Assembly (NCBI GenBank): GCA_905221605.1
Contig: CAJNDS010002168.1
Location: 1,084,947 to 1,135,930 of the forward strand
DNA: 50,984 nucleotides
From: Symbiodinium natans
Lineage: Eukaryota > Sar > Dinophyceae > Suessiales > Symbiodiniaceae
Direction: 5' to 3'
Shown here: positions 32,075 through 42,892 of the stretch, piece after piece
How the letters are laid out: the number at the start of each line of letters is the position of its first letter
How positions within the stretch are numbered: position 1 is the first letter of the stretch
The notes under the pieces: generated by a model
What the model was told of the DNA's origin: nothing
Database searches by the model: none
Seen by the model: only the letters and a program-made list of their open reading frames with translations
Translations under genes and position numbers: made by a program

Positions 32075-34395
32075 CCCCCCTCCCAGAATTAAATAATTTA
32101 AAAAATTTAAATCCGAAACGCCCCTTTCGGATTTAAATTATTTAAATTATTTAATTCTGGGAAGGGGGGGGGCCCGGTCCTGCCCCCCCCCCTTTTCGGA
32201 TTTAAATTATTTAAATTATTTAAATTATTTAAATTATTTAATTCAGGGGGGGGGAATTAAATAATTTAAATAATTTAAATCTGAAAGGGGGGGTTCGGAT
32301 TTAAATTATTTAAATTATTTAATTCCCCCCCCCGGAATTAAATAATTTAAATAATTTAAATAATTTAAATAATTTAAATAATTTAAATAATTTAAATCCG
32401 AAAAGGGGGGGGGGCCAGGCCCAGGCCCCCTCCCCCTCCCAGAATTAAATAATTTAAATAATTTAAATCCGGAACGCCCCTTTCGGATTTAAATTATTTA
32501 AATTATTTAATTCTGGGAGGGGGAGGGGGCCCGGGCCTGGCCCCCCCCCCCTTTTCGGATTTAATTTATTTAAATTATTTAAATTATTTAAATTATTTAA
32601 TTATTTAAATTATTTAAATTATTTAATTCCGGGGGGGGGAATTAAATAATTTAAATAATTTAAATCTGAAAGGGGGGGTTCGGATTTAAATTATTTAAAT
32701 TATTTAATTCCCCCCCCGGAATTAAATAATTTAAATAATTTAAATAATTTAAATAATTTAAATAATTTAAATAATTTAAATCCGAAAAGGGGGGGGGGCC
32801 AGGCCCAGGCCCCCTCCCCCTCCCAGAATTAAATAATTTAAATAATTTAAATCCGGAACGCCCCTTTCGGATTTAAATTATTTAAATTATTTAATTCTGG
32901 GAGGGGGAGGGGGCCTGGGCCTGCCCCCCACCCCCTTTTCGGATTTAATTTATTTAAATTATTTAAATTATTTAAATTATTTAATTCCGGGGGGGGAATT
33001 AAATATTTAAATAATTTAAATCTGAAAGGGGGGGTTCGGATTTAATTTATTTAAATTATTTAATTCCCCCCCCCCCGGAATTAAATAATTTAAATAATTT
33101 AAATAATTTAAATAATTTAAATAATTTAAATAATTTAAATAATTTAAATCCGAAAAGGGGGCGGGGCCAGGCCCCACCGGCCCCCTCCCCCTCCCAGAAT
33201 TAAATAATTTAAATAATTTAAATCCGGAACGCCCCTTTCGGATTTAAATTATTTAAATTATTTAATTCTGGGAGGGGGAGGGGGCCTGGTGGAGCCTGGC
33301 CCCCCCCCTTCTCGGATGTAAATTATTTAAATTATTTAAATTATTTAAATTATTTAAATTATTTAAATTATTGAAATTATTTAANNNNNNNNNNNNNNNN
33401 NNNNNNNNNNNNNNNNNNNNNNNNNNNNNNNNNNNNNNNNNNNNNNNNNNNNNNNNNNNNNNNNNNNNNNNNNNNNNNNNNNNNATTTAATTCCCCCCCC
33501 CGGAATTAAATAATTTAAATAATTTAAATAATTTAAATAATTTAAATAATTTAAATCCGAAAAGGGGGGGGGGCCAGGCCCAGGCCCCCTCCCCCTCCCA
33601 GAATTAAATAATTTAAATAATTTAAATCCGGAACGCCCCTTTCGGATTTAAATTATTTAAATTATTTAATTCTGGGAGGGGGAGGGGGCCTGGGCCTGGC
33701 CCCCCCCCCCTTTTCGGATTTAATTTATTTAAATTATTTAAATTATTTAAATTATTTAAATTATTTAATTCCGGGAGGGGAATTAAATAATTTAAATAAC
33801 TGAAAGGGGGGGTTCGGATTTAAATTATTTAAATTATTTAATTCCCCCCCCCCGGAATTAAATAATTTAAATAATTTAAATAATTTAAATAATTTAAATA
33901 ATTTAAATCCGAAAAGGGGGGGGGGGGCCAGGCCCAGGCCCCCTCCCCCTCCCAGAATTAAGTAATTTAAATAATTTAAATCCGGAACGCCCCTTTCGGA
34001 TTTAAATTATTTAAATTATTTATTTCTGGGAGGGGGAGGGGGCCTGGGCCCGCCCCCCACCCCCTTTTCGGATTTAATTTATTTAAATTATTTAAATTAT
34101 TTAAATTATTTAAATCCGGGGGGGGAATTAAATAATTTAAATAATTTAAATCTGAAAGGGGGGGTTCGGATTTAAATTATTTAAATTATTTAATTCCCCC
34201 CCCCGGAATTAAATAATTTAAATAATTTAAATAATTTAAATAATTTAAATAATTTAAATAATTTAAATAATTTAAATCCGAAAAGGGGGGGGGGGCCAGG
34301 CCCAGGCCCCCTCCCCCTCCCAGATTTAATTAATTTAAATAATTTAAATCCGGAACGCCCCTTTCGGATTTAAATTATTTAAATTATTTAATTCC
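32075..34395. repeat. Array of nested palindromes: AT blocks alternating with G/C runs
   Basis: About seven units of 355-385 bp (landmark ACGCCCCTTTCGG near 32118, 32474, 32858, 33229, 33632, 33986, 34354). Each is a large palindrome: (AAATAATTT)n, CCGAAAAGGGG..., CCAGGCCCAGG, CTCCCCCTCCCAG, AT block, a 12-base loop, then the exact complement. In the clearest unit the inner arms 32413-32470 and 32483-32542 match almost perfectly, and outer arms extend the symmetry to about 32330-32640. A smaller palindrome (for example 32633-32720) links units. Confidence 0.95.
33385..33484. other. Assembly gap (100 N)
   Basis: Exactly 100 undetermined bases inside the palindromic array. The number is a conventional placeholder, so the true length of the array is unknown. 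Confidence 0.99.
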
Positions 34396-34420
34396 TTGCC
34401 CCAGACCCACCAGAAACGAT

Positions 34421-34522
34421 AATAGGGTCTATTTGGAAGTTGTCTCTTGTAAATAAGTATACGTTTTGGGGCCTTATTTCCTCTTTAAAACACGAGTCTC
34501 AGCTTCCAAATAGACCCTATTT
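34421..34522. mobile_element. MITE-like hairpin, about 102 bp
   Basis: AATAGGGTCTATTTGGAAG (34422-34440) and its exact complement near 34503-34521 enclose about 62 bp. One half of the same element is found at 24467-24505. It sits right after the palindromic array and before a poly-C tract (34530-34600). Confidence 0.8.
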
Positions 34523-34655
34523 AAGCTGCACACCCCCCCCCCCCCCCCCCCCCCCCGCCCCCCTTTCCCCCTTCCCTCCCCCCCCGCCCCCCCTAACCCT
34601 AAGCGCTAAACCCTACTCCCTGCACCCTCCAACAAAAGCAAACATACCTTATCAG

Positions 34656-34983
34656 TCCCGACCAGGTATTTGTTGCGAGCTCTGCAAGCGGCTTCACAGA
34701 AGGTGCCCAGACCCTAAACCCTGAACCCGGAGGTGTCTTGAACGCCTCAAGTAGAGCTGACGTCCCTGGAAGGCAGTCGCAAGAAAGCCTGCAATCTTTC
34801 CCTTCGAAACCTTTCGGGTTTAGGGGCCTCCGCAAATTTTCGACGCAACGGTGTTTCAGCCATAATCAGGGTCGAGGTTTCAGGACTTCGTGCCGGAAGG
34901 GCTATCATTTCCGAAGCTTGCGCTCCCAGCCTAAACCTTCAGCACTTTCTCCGCACGACCCCTTGGACGCTGACCTCTTGTGA
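34656..34983 (+). CDS. Three-exon phase-consistent gene segment, product unknown
   Basis: Exon 34656-34702 (after ACATACCTTATCAG) reads SRPGICCELCKRLHR and ends AG|GTGCCC. Exon 34755-34817 reads ADVPGRQSQESLQSFPSKPF and ends GG|GTTTAGGG. Exon 34860-34983 follows GCAACGGTGTTTCAG and reads HNQGRGFRTSCRKGYHFRSL... to TGA. Both split codons (AG+A, GG+C) keep the frame. The introns are 52 and 42 bp and both contain heptamer units. The protein is basic and Ser-rich. The 5' end was not found. Confidence 0.6.
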
Positions 34984-35485
34984 GCTCTCAACCCCAAGCA
35001 CTTCAACCCCGACACCCCCGCCCCCCCCCCAGCCCCAAAGAAACCCTACACCCTAAACTCTAAACAATCCCTAAACTTCAACCCTCAAAGCCCTAAGCCC
35101 CGCAACCCTAAGCCCCAAGCCCTAACCGAAACCCCAAGCCTAAATGTAAACCCTGAACCCTGAGCAACCCCCCAAAACCCCGAAACCCTTCAAGCCCTGA
35201 GCTCGAAACCCAGGGCCTTAAACCCTACACCCTGAAACCCGAAACCCTAAAAGCCTAAGACCCTAAAACCCTAAAACCCTGAAACCCTGAAACCCTAAAA
35301 CCCTAAACCCTAAAACCCTAAAAGCTTAAAACCCTAAAACACTAAAAACCCTAAAACCTAAGCCCTTGTGCCCACAGGAGCAAACAACGCTAAACCCTAA
35401 ACCCTAAACCCTAAACCCTAAACCCTACAGTAAACCCTAAACCCTAAACCCTAAACCCGAAACCCGAAACCCGATACCAAGACAG

Positions 35486-35582
35486 CGGCCGACTGTGACC
35501 GCTGTGTGGATGCAGCCGATCTCTGCCAGACGCCCATTGCAAGCTGCTGCGTTCTTGCTCCAGAGCTCAAAAATTGAGGGGC
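35486..35582 (+). CDS. Exon-like block upstream of the ankyrin gene
   Basis: After ATACCAAGACAG a frame reads RPTVTAVWMQPISARRPLQA... and runs into a TTTAGGG island. The preceding 35000-35480 is degenerate CCCTAAA with no other clear exon. It could be part of an independent gene or a 5' exon of the ankyrin gene. Confidence 0.35.
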
Positions 35583-35771
35583 TTAGGGTTTAGGGTTTGG
35601 GGTTTAGGGTTTAGGGTTTAGGGTTTGGGGTTTAGGGTTGGGGGTTTAGGGTGTAGGGCTTATGGACTCTGGCCATGCAAGTGGAATTCCAAGCAACCAC
35701 ACCGTGTTCGCAGCTTTCGGATCGAGAAAAAGGTAGAGCGGCCATACAGGCAGACGGTGCCTCAGCTCTCC

Positions 35772-37350
35772 ATGCTGCGTGTCTGGCTAGCTTCGGGACG
35801 GGAGCTTGCCGCGCTGCCCGTAGTGGACATGAGCCACGTGATGGACTTGAAGCGCCACTTGCGCACGTGGCACGGGTACCCAGTTTGCCTTCAGGAGCTC
35901 CTGCAAGCCGAGGGCCTCTTGGAGAACAGTGCTCCGTTGGATGGGCCCGTTGACGTGCAGCTGGTGGTGCTGTCCATCCTGAAACCGGACCGCATGGCCG
36001 AGGCTGCAAACGAGCTTGTGGAGTATGCCGCCGAGACCGGCCATGTTGAAGTTGCTCGCGCTCTGCTTGAGGCTGGTGCTGACAAGGACTTTCTGAGCAG
36101 CTCCGGTATGACTGCTCTCATGCAGGCGTCTTCCAAGGGCCACCTTGAGGTTGTACGCTTGCTGCTCCAAGCCGGTGCCGAACAAGATATGCAGCAAGCA
36201 ATAGCCATCATTCATGTTGTGTTCGAATATACTGGGATCGCATTCCAACCGCTCGGAGGCCAAGCCATGTCCGAGATTGGCATGACAGCTCTCATGTTCG
36301 CATCGTCTGCAGGCCACATGGAGATTGTACGCTTGCTGCTGGAAGCCAGTGCCGACAAGAATGTGCGGGATGAGAACGGCATGACGGCTCTCATGCTCGC
36401 ATCCTCTGCGGGCCACGTTGAGATTGCAGGCTTGCTGCTGGAAGCCGGTGCCAGCAAGAACTTGAGCAGCACATTGACAGGCAGGACTGCTCTCATGTTC
36501 GCATCTTCTGCAGGCCACGTTGAGACTGTACGCTTGTTGCTAGAAGCCGGTGCCGACAAGAACTTGAGGAGCATGCCGTCCAGCAGGACCGCTCTCATGT
36601 TCGCATCATTGAACGGCTATGTTGAAGTTGTGCGCTTGCTGCTGAGTGACGGTGCCGACAAGAATGAGAAGGACTGGAACGGCAAGACAGCTCTCATGCT
36701 CGCATCTTCTGCGGGCCATGTTGAGATTGTACGTCTGCTGCTGGATGCCGGTGCCGACAAGAACCGCATGAGCTTGCCGTTCGGCAGGACCGCTCTCATG
36801 CTCGCGTCTTCCGAGGGTCATGTTGAGATTGTACGCTTGCTGCTAGAAGCCGGTGCCGACAAGAACTTGCGGGACTTGAAGTGCATGACGGCTCTCATGC
36901 TCGCAGCCTCTGCGGGCCACGTTGAGCTTGCGCGCTTGCTGCGAGACGCGGGTGCCGGCAGGATCTTGCACAGCCGAGTCGGCGCGGCCACTCTCGTGCC
37001 ATCTGGCCCTGGCCACAGCATACCTGCAAGACAGGTCTACCCCAAGTCCCAGCACACCTACGCGCAAATGGGCGGCATGGGGGCCACGGCCTACCAGAGC
37101 TTCGTATCGCCCATGCCGGCGAACTTGGATCACTCGAAGGGACACTTCGCAGCAGCAGGAACACTTTGCCGTAAGAGCTTATTTCCTCGTTAACGTAGTA
37201 TTTTCTGTGACAATAGTTGTTTATTCATGTATCATTCTTTTGTTGCCCGGCCTAGGCCGAGCCAACCACTCAGTTCTGCTGTCCAGCCTCCTAGAGCCTC
37301 CTAAATTCCGAAGCCCCAAAAGCTCTAAGAAGGTTGAGGCTGAGGGTTGA
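35772..37350 (+). CDS. Ankyrin-repeat protein with N-terminal ubiquitin-like segment
   Basis: Join 35772-37170 and 37256-37350, 497 residues. ATG 35772 begins MLRVWLASGRELAALPVVDM; this ubiquitin-like N-terminus (residues 1-68) is typical of dinoflagellate ankyrin proteins, so I prefer it to the longer frame running upstream into heptamers. Ankyrin repeats cover about 79-398: roughly nine copies of GMTALMLASSAGHVEIVRLL plus LEAGADKN. A 28-residue insertion (141-168) splits repeats 2 and 3. The intron 37171-37255 (GTAAGA...GGCCTAG, T-rich, no heptamers) joins in phase (C+GC) to RANHSVLLSSLLEPP..., TGA. Without splicing the frame ends at 37193 (473 residues). The role is presumably protein binding; the partner is unknown. 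Confidence 0.92.
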
Positions 37351-37452
37351 GGCCCTAAGCCCTAAGCCCTAAGCCCTCAGCCCTCAGCCCTCTGCCCTGA
37401 GCTCTAAGCCCTAAGCCCTAAGCCTGAAACCCTGAACCCTAAACCCTTAAAG

Positions 37453-39135
37453 CCCAACAGTGAACCCGAGAAAGGAAAGTGGTTCGCCCCTGGGGAAGCG
37501 CTGCCGCGCGGCTTCGTGGCCACCTCCCATCCGGAGGGTCACACCATGCCCCAGGAAGCTCTGGGGCTAAACCCTAAACCCTAAGCCCTAAACCCTAAAC
37601 CCTAAACCCTAAGCCCTAAGCCCTAAACCCTAAACCCTAAACCCTAAACCCTAAACCCTAAACCCTAAACCCTAAACCCTAAACCTAAACCCCAGGAGCA
37701 CCACGTCATGACGGACAAGGCCCGCGAGATCTTCGTGGCGCGTGCCAGGGCCGGGTATGCTGAGCCCCCGAAGGCCACGCCGACGAGGCGTGGAGGATGT
37801 ACTTCCTTTAGGGTTTAGGGTTTAGGGCTTAAGTTAGGGTTTAGGGTTCAGGGTTTAGGGTTTAGGGGTTTAGGGGTTTAGGGTTTAGGGTTTAGGGTTT
37901 AGGGTTCAGGGTTAGGGTACTTCAAGGTTCAGTGGTACCTAGAGGTTCATGGTTTCTATAGCCCCATTATCACTGTACTGAAAAGCCCCACATACAAGCC
38001 CCTCAAGTAACCGAACATGGATATAGGTTGTAAGCACAGTTATAATTGGGTTTGTAAGTACGATGAACCTCCTCGTAGTTATGAGTAGGGTTATAGGATT
38101 CATAACCCCTCACTCATCACTAAACCATGAATAGGCTTCATGAGGTTTAGGGGGTTTGTGGAGTTTATGGGGTTTACGGGGTTAACGAGGCTTAGGCGGC
38201 TTAGGGGTTCAGGAGGCTAGCAGGGCTCGGATGAAAGGGATGAAAATGGAATGGCGGGGAGTCGCGAGCAGCTGAGGCAGAGCAAGACGGGCAAGAAGAC
38301 GACGCGCGCCTGCTGCTAAGCGCGATGAATTCAAGGCGGGGGTCCCCCTTGAAAGGGCCCAAGAGCATGAAAAGGGTTTAGGGTTTAGGGTTTGAGGTAT
38401 TTCAATCAGGGGTCTGGGTTGCCCCTTCTCCACAAACACAGGAGAAGCTCCCTTCATAAGGACCTCCGATGTAGGCACTCTGAAGTGTGGGAAGCCCCCT
38501 TCGGGTCCCGAAAGAAGGCCTCGGCCCCGCCAGCAACCAACTGCGGGCTTTAGGACCTTGAAACTCTCCTTCGGCTTCCGGTTTAGGGTTTAGGGTGCAG
38601 GACTCGGAAATCTCACGCACAGGCTACAGAAAGACCAGCCATCCGCAACCCTGGTTGAATCGTGCTGCGAGCGTGCGTGCAAACAAGGTGTTCTCTCTTC
38701 CAACCTCTGCCCACCGCACTTTCTCCTTGCTGCGTTCCTGTTCTGGGTGCATCTTCGAGCGAAGCGCGCGCGACCTTGAACCCTAAACCCTAAACCCTAA
38801 ACCTTAAACCCTAAACCTTAAACCCTAAACCCCAAACCCCAAACCCCAAACCTTAAACCCTAAACCGTGTTGAAAAGGGCTCTTTCCAGCAAGCTACTAA
38901 CTTTAAAGCCTCAACCTTTTCCTTTGCAGGCAATGGAGATTTCCGACAATCTTCAAATGCAGGCCATTCATTACTCTTTGCTACATTCTCAGGCCACCGT
39001 GAGCGAGGAAGGGGGGGGGGGATGAATCCAGTATCTCAGACGAGTTGCTGCTTGATTCTCACTTCGCTGGTGATGGCATCACTGTGCCTCAAGTTCATCT
39101 ATGCGACCTTTCGGAATCATTTGCAGAAAAACTAG
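37453..39135 (+). CDS. Multi-exon gene model ending in a membrane segment
   Basis: Exon 37453-37565 reads PNSEPEKGKWFAPGEALPRG... and ends GG|GCTAAACCC. Exon 37696-about 37807 reads EHHVMTDKAREIFVARARAG.... Exon 38321-38375 reads RDEFKAGVPLERAQEHEK and ends G|GTTTAGGG. It joins in phase to 38410 (VWVAPSPQTQEKLPS). Blocks 38461-38553 (DLRCRHSEVWEAPFGSRKKA...), 38601-about 38780 (DSEISRTGYRKTSHPQPWLN...) and 38890-39135 (QATNFKASTFSFAGNGDFRQ..., 81 codons, TAG) follow. The last contains a hydrophobic stretch, CCLILTSLVMASLCLKFIYA. Several junctions are unresolved, so two genes are possible. Confidence 0.45.
37920..38200. other. Spacer with dispersed-repeat words
   Basis: No exon is seen. The segment carries AGAGGTTCATGG and similar words that resemble, in reverse complement, the intron family at 19224-19317. 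G-rich repeats around GGGGTTTA(C/T)GGGG follow. Confidence 0.4.
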
Positions 39136-39232
39136 GACCCAGAGTAGGCCCTTATTCCCCTTTTTTTGGGGCTTTAGGTTCCCTTCTAAGCCCTTTCAAA
39201 CCAAACGTCCTGGGTCTAGAAAAAGCTGTTAG

Positions 39233-39444
39233 CTGTGTTGGTTTGTCAGGCAACAGTGAGAAAAAGAGTATCGACGTAGCGGTAAGAGCTGCCGGGTCAA
39301 AAGCACCTGCTAGGGATGCTACCAGCTGCGACTCATTGCGGCTCACTCTGCGATTTCACAGCAAAAAGGCTTTTGTGTGTTTCTTTTTCACAGTCTACAT
39401 ATGTGTATATGTGTAGAAACATGTATGTATATACATAAAAACAA

Positions 39445-39475
<31 letters not shown>

Positions 39476-39820
39476 TATTTCTCTCTCTCTCTCTCTCCCT
39501 CTCTCCCTCTCTCCCTCTGTGTGTCTCTGTCTCTCTCTCTCTCTCGCTCTTCTCCTCTCCCAGGCCCGAGTCTGAGTGTCGGGCTCGGGCTATTAATTCC
39601 ACCATTCGCCATCTTTCCCCAGCTCACGCAGCCCCCGCAGGGTGTACGCCACGCTTTGCCCAGATCCGTCCTTGATTTGTTGGTGCCCGTCTCTTTGGAG
39701 AGCCGGTCATCGGACACTCACGGCCAGTTAGGATACAGCCACTCCCCTCGCGCTGAGGTGATGCACTGCCCACTTTCTTGGGCATGCAAGAGAAGGCCTG
39801 AGGGGCTACACACAACATGA
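39233..39820 (+). CDS. Exon pair around a (TA)n(CT)n intron
   Basis: Exon 39233-39281 reads VGLSGNSEKKSIDVA and ends at the consensus donor GTAAGA. An open continuation to 39416 is an alternative. Exon 39564-39820 follows an 80-base pyrimidine run ending CTCCTCTCCCAG and reads PSLSVGLGLLIPPFAIFPQL..., 84 codons to TGA. The intron would contain both microsatellites. The product is unknown. Confidence 0.45.
39438..39563. repeat. (TA)n then (CT)n microsatellite
   Basis: A TA-rich run (39438-39478) passes into (CT)n with CCCT and TGTG interruptions to about 39552. It directly precedes the CAG acceptor at 39561-39563. Confidence 0.95.
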
Positions 39821-39829
39821 ATGCACATA

Positions 39830-40212
39830 TATAAATGTTATATACCATGTATGTTAAATTTTATTATACTATATTACATTGTATTGCAAATTCTATATAT
39901 ATATATATATGTGTATATATATATATATATATTTCATACTGTATATTACATAGTACATATTCTATATCATACATCATGTCTTCATATTCTACATGATTCT
40001 TGTATATGATATATTTTTTATTTGTGACAATTGACATATACATGTGTATATATATATAGATAGATATTTCTCTCTCTGTCTCTCTCTCTCTCTATATATA
40101 TATATTCTATCTTGTATCATATACTATATAAACATACATATGGTATGTGGTATATTACATGTTATATATTTTATACTACATAGTATATATGATACATGAT
40201 ATGGTATATGCT
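39830..40212. repeat. AT-rich intergenic tract with TATA microsatellites
   Basis: Several (TA)n and TACATA-rich runs and a short (CT)n (40068-40091). No open frame or splice signal is supported. A CCCTAAA array follows at 40213-40316. Confidence 0.85.
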
Positions 40213-40341
40213 ATGCTCAACCCTAAACCCTAAACCCTAAACCCTAAACCCTAAACCCTAAACCCTAAACCCTAAACCCTAAACCCTAAAATCTAAACCT
40301 TAAACCCTAAACCCGAGGAGCCAGGATTGTTTTACCGCAGG

Positions 40342-40398
40342 ATGCTGGCTGCCCGTTTCGGATCTCTGCGTGGGCTGTCCACCCTCCAGCGCTTCGCG
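40342..40398 (+). CDS. First exon with mitochondrial-type presequence
   Basis: TTGTTTTACCGCAG (to 40340) is a good trans-splice acceptor, one base before ATG 40342. The exon reads MLAARFGSLRGLSTLQRFA, rich in Arg, Ala, Leu and Ser with no acidic residue, as in mitochondrial targeting peptides. It ends in phase 0 at the donor GTTTAGGG. Candidate second exons are 40486-40543 (FPWIKSSPILERDAACLPNK) and, in phase 0, 42893-42982 (RFALAPRSFSHRSRRVGFRR...). The latter would place the 2.2-kb element in the first intron. Confidence 0.5.
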
Positions 40399-40596
40399 GT
40401 TTAGGGTTTGTAGGGTTTAGGGTTCAGGGTTTATGGTTTAGGGTTTTGTTGGGTTTAGGGTTTGGGGTTTAGGGTTTAGGGTTCCCCTGGATCAAGTCGA
40501 GCCCCATTCTTGAGCGTGATGCTGCGTGTCTCCCGAATAAGTAAATAAGTATGTATGTACATAACTCATAAACAAATGAAATGATAAGCACACACG

Positions 40597-40634
<38 letters not shown>

Positions 40635-41189
40635 CATATATATATACATATATATGCTACCCCCCCCCCCCAGCGACCTACCCTTTTTAGGCCTTTTTAG
40701 GCCTTTTTTCACAAAAAACAACAAAGAAGGCCCAAAAGTCGCGTAGTTAATCACCGGGTAATGAAGGACAGTTACTGGGACACCCACCTCACAGACCCGT
40801 CCAGGAATACCCCAAAACCCTATTATCCAAACTTTACCAGAGATTCTCCTGAAAAGCTTGCGCTTTTGGATGTTTTTATGTATTTGTGAATTTGCTTGTG
40901 TATGGCCTTCACTAAGTACTTTTCTAGGATTCTTGTGCATTTTTTAAGCCTGATTGTGCAAGTTGCATTTTTCAGGCACAGTATATATGTGGTCTTTATT
41001 GAATACTTCAGACATCTTTGTTTCATCGTTATGTAAGTAGAACCGCTTCTATTTCCATTATTGTGCATTTTTAAGCTTGCTCATGCAAATTGTGCTTTTC
41101 AGACATAGTATATAAGTGGTCTTTAGTGAATACTTCAGCAATCTTTGTCTCATTGTTATGTAGGTAGAACCGTTTCCATTTCCGCAAGT

Positions 41190-41960
41190 GTTTATTTCGT
41201 ATTTGGTTAAGTATGGTCCTTTAAATAGTATTCACTTGAGTCAAATTGGGCCATTTGCTTAAGAATTCCTCTAGTAGTTAAATTCGCATAGAATGAATAC
41301 TTCAAAAAAATTGTTTCATGAATATGTAAACATAAGGTGTTTCATTTGACTTTGCTAATACTTTGCCTGGTATAAACACAACTGTTTCAACATTAGTTGC
41401 TCAACAAAGCACTATTTGCCCTTTAAACCACACTTTGCCATATGTTGGTTGAGTATGGTGCTTCTTTCGTATTTTGGTTGAGTAAGGTCCTTTAAATGGT
41501 ATTCACTTGAGTCAAATTGGGCTATTTGCTTAATAATTACTCTAGTAGCTAAATTCGCATAAAATGATTATTTCAAAAGCAAAAACGATTCATGAATATG
41601 TAAACATAAGGTATTTCAGTGGACTTTTCAGAGAGCATACTTTGCCTAGTACAAACACAATTGTATAAATACAGTATTTGCACTTTAAACGCACACTTTG
41701 CCATTTTTTGGTTGAGAATGGTGTTTATTTCGTATCTTGATTGAGTATGCTCCTTTAAATAGTATTCACTTGAGTCAAATTGGGCTCTTTGCTTAATACT
41801 TACTCTAGTAGCTAAATTCGCATAGAACCAAGAAAAATGTTTCACTATTTGATTAATACTTTGCCTCGTACAAACACAACTGTATAAATAAACTAGTTGC
41901 TCAACAAAACATTAATTGCCCTTGAAACGCACAATTTGCATAGAAAAACACTGATCTAAA
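41190..41960. repeat. 265-bp direct repeat, about 2.9 copies
   Basis: CCTTTAAAT(A/G)GTATTCACTT starts at 41219, 41489 and 41752 (spacing 270 and 263). Downstream words such as CTCTAGTAG(C/T)TAAATTCGC recur in register. The copies are diverged by several per cent, so this is an old repeat internal to the 40621-42793 element. Confidence 0.9.
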
Positions 41961-42359
41961 CATCTAAAAACAGCATTGTCCGCTTCAGATTCAAAATGTA
42001 GATTCTTCCAATGCTGGCTTGAGTAGGAGTCACTTTTTAAGCAAACAATTCTAAGCAATAAATGCTTTTTCTCAAGACAAGTATTGCAAATGCTGCTTCT
42101 AGAGAATTAATCGCATTTACCAGGCAAATATTATCCATGCGAATTGAGCTACCAGAGCACCAAGTAATGGCTGAATAAGGTCTACTACACTTGAGTACAA
42201 CCAAAAGATGCACTAAACACTAGCGGCTCTACTTGCATAATAACGAAACAAATAGTTCTGAAGCACTAGAAAGACCACTTGTATACTATTTCTGAAAAGC
42301 ACAATTAGCATAAGCACACTTAAAAATGCGTAGTTGTTGCCTCGTGACCGTGAAGGCGA

Positions 42360-42640
42360 ACCAAACAGCCAAAATACCAAAACCAAAAAAACCAAAAAAA
42401 CCAAAACCAAAAAAACCAAAAAAACCAAAACCAAAAAAACCAAAAATACCAAAAAAAACCAATTTTCCGGGGCTCTTGGAGAAGCCTCATAGGGATTTCC
42501 TGAGAGTCCCGGAAAATTTGGTTTTTTTGGTATTTTTGGTTTTTTTGGTTTTGGTTTTTTTGGTTTTTTTGGTTTTGTTTTTTTTGGTTTTTTTGGTTTT
42601 GGTTTTTTGGTTTTTTTGGTTTTGGTATTTATGGTTTTTC
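42360..42640. repeat. Large palindrome of ACCAAAA units
   Basis: The left arm (42360-42465) repeats ACCAAAA and ACCAAAAAA; the right arm (42518-42640) is its complement. The centre is CCAATTTTCCGGGG...GTCCCGGAAAATTTGG, also symmetric. Frames give only Lys-Pro or Leu-Val-Phe strings. Confidence 0.92.
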
Positions 42641-42892
42641 TACTGTCCCGTGTATGCGATTTTAATTGTATTTTAGTCTACGCCCTAGGAAATACGGAGT
42701 TTGCTTGCAGTGCAGCTGGGTGACTTGAGACAAGGCGAAAAAGGGTAGGTCACTGGGGGGGGGGGTACCATATATATACATATATATATATATCGGTACA
42801 TGCGCACACCATATAGTACAAAATGGCATAGCTTCATATTAAAACGAATTCGATCTCCTTGGACATCGTGCTGTTTTTTGGCTCCTACTCAG

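Larger units (their letters stand above)
40621..42793. mobile_element. 2.2-kb AT-rich element bounded by inverted repeats
   Basis: The left end (40621-40688) and right end (42738-42793) are inverted copies: TA-run, GCTAC or GGTAC, poly-C of 10-12, then CAG(C/T)GACCTACCCTTTT. Sixteen of the matching bases lie outside low-complexity sequence. The interior is AT-rich, has no heptamer island and no transposase-like frame, and carries direct repeats (40934-41183, period 127; 41190-41960, period about 265) and a large hairpin at its right end. It is likely a non-autonomous transposon; target-site duplications are obscured by flanking TA and CA runs. Confidence 0.55.

Noticed and set aside
31776-32136. 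Acidic protein of Asp/Glu repeats
   Set aside because: A GAT/GAA microsatellite; two plus frames are equally open and there is no unique flank.
35632-37164. Antisense frames over the ankyrin gene, up to 243 residues
   Set aside because: Shadows of the regular 99-base ankyrin repeat; the sense strand has family motifs and conserved repeats.
38933-39416. A reading that needs one G removed from the poly-G at 39011-39021
   Set aside because: Another frame, 38890-39135, is open through the poly-G without any correction and has a better acceptor.
42326-42676. Lys-Pro-rich protein (KPKKPK)
   Set aside because: It is the ACCAAAA palindrome translated, switching to LVFLVF in the other arm.
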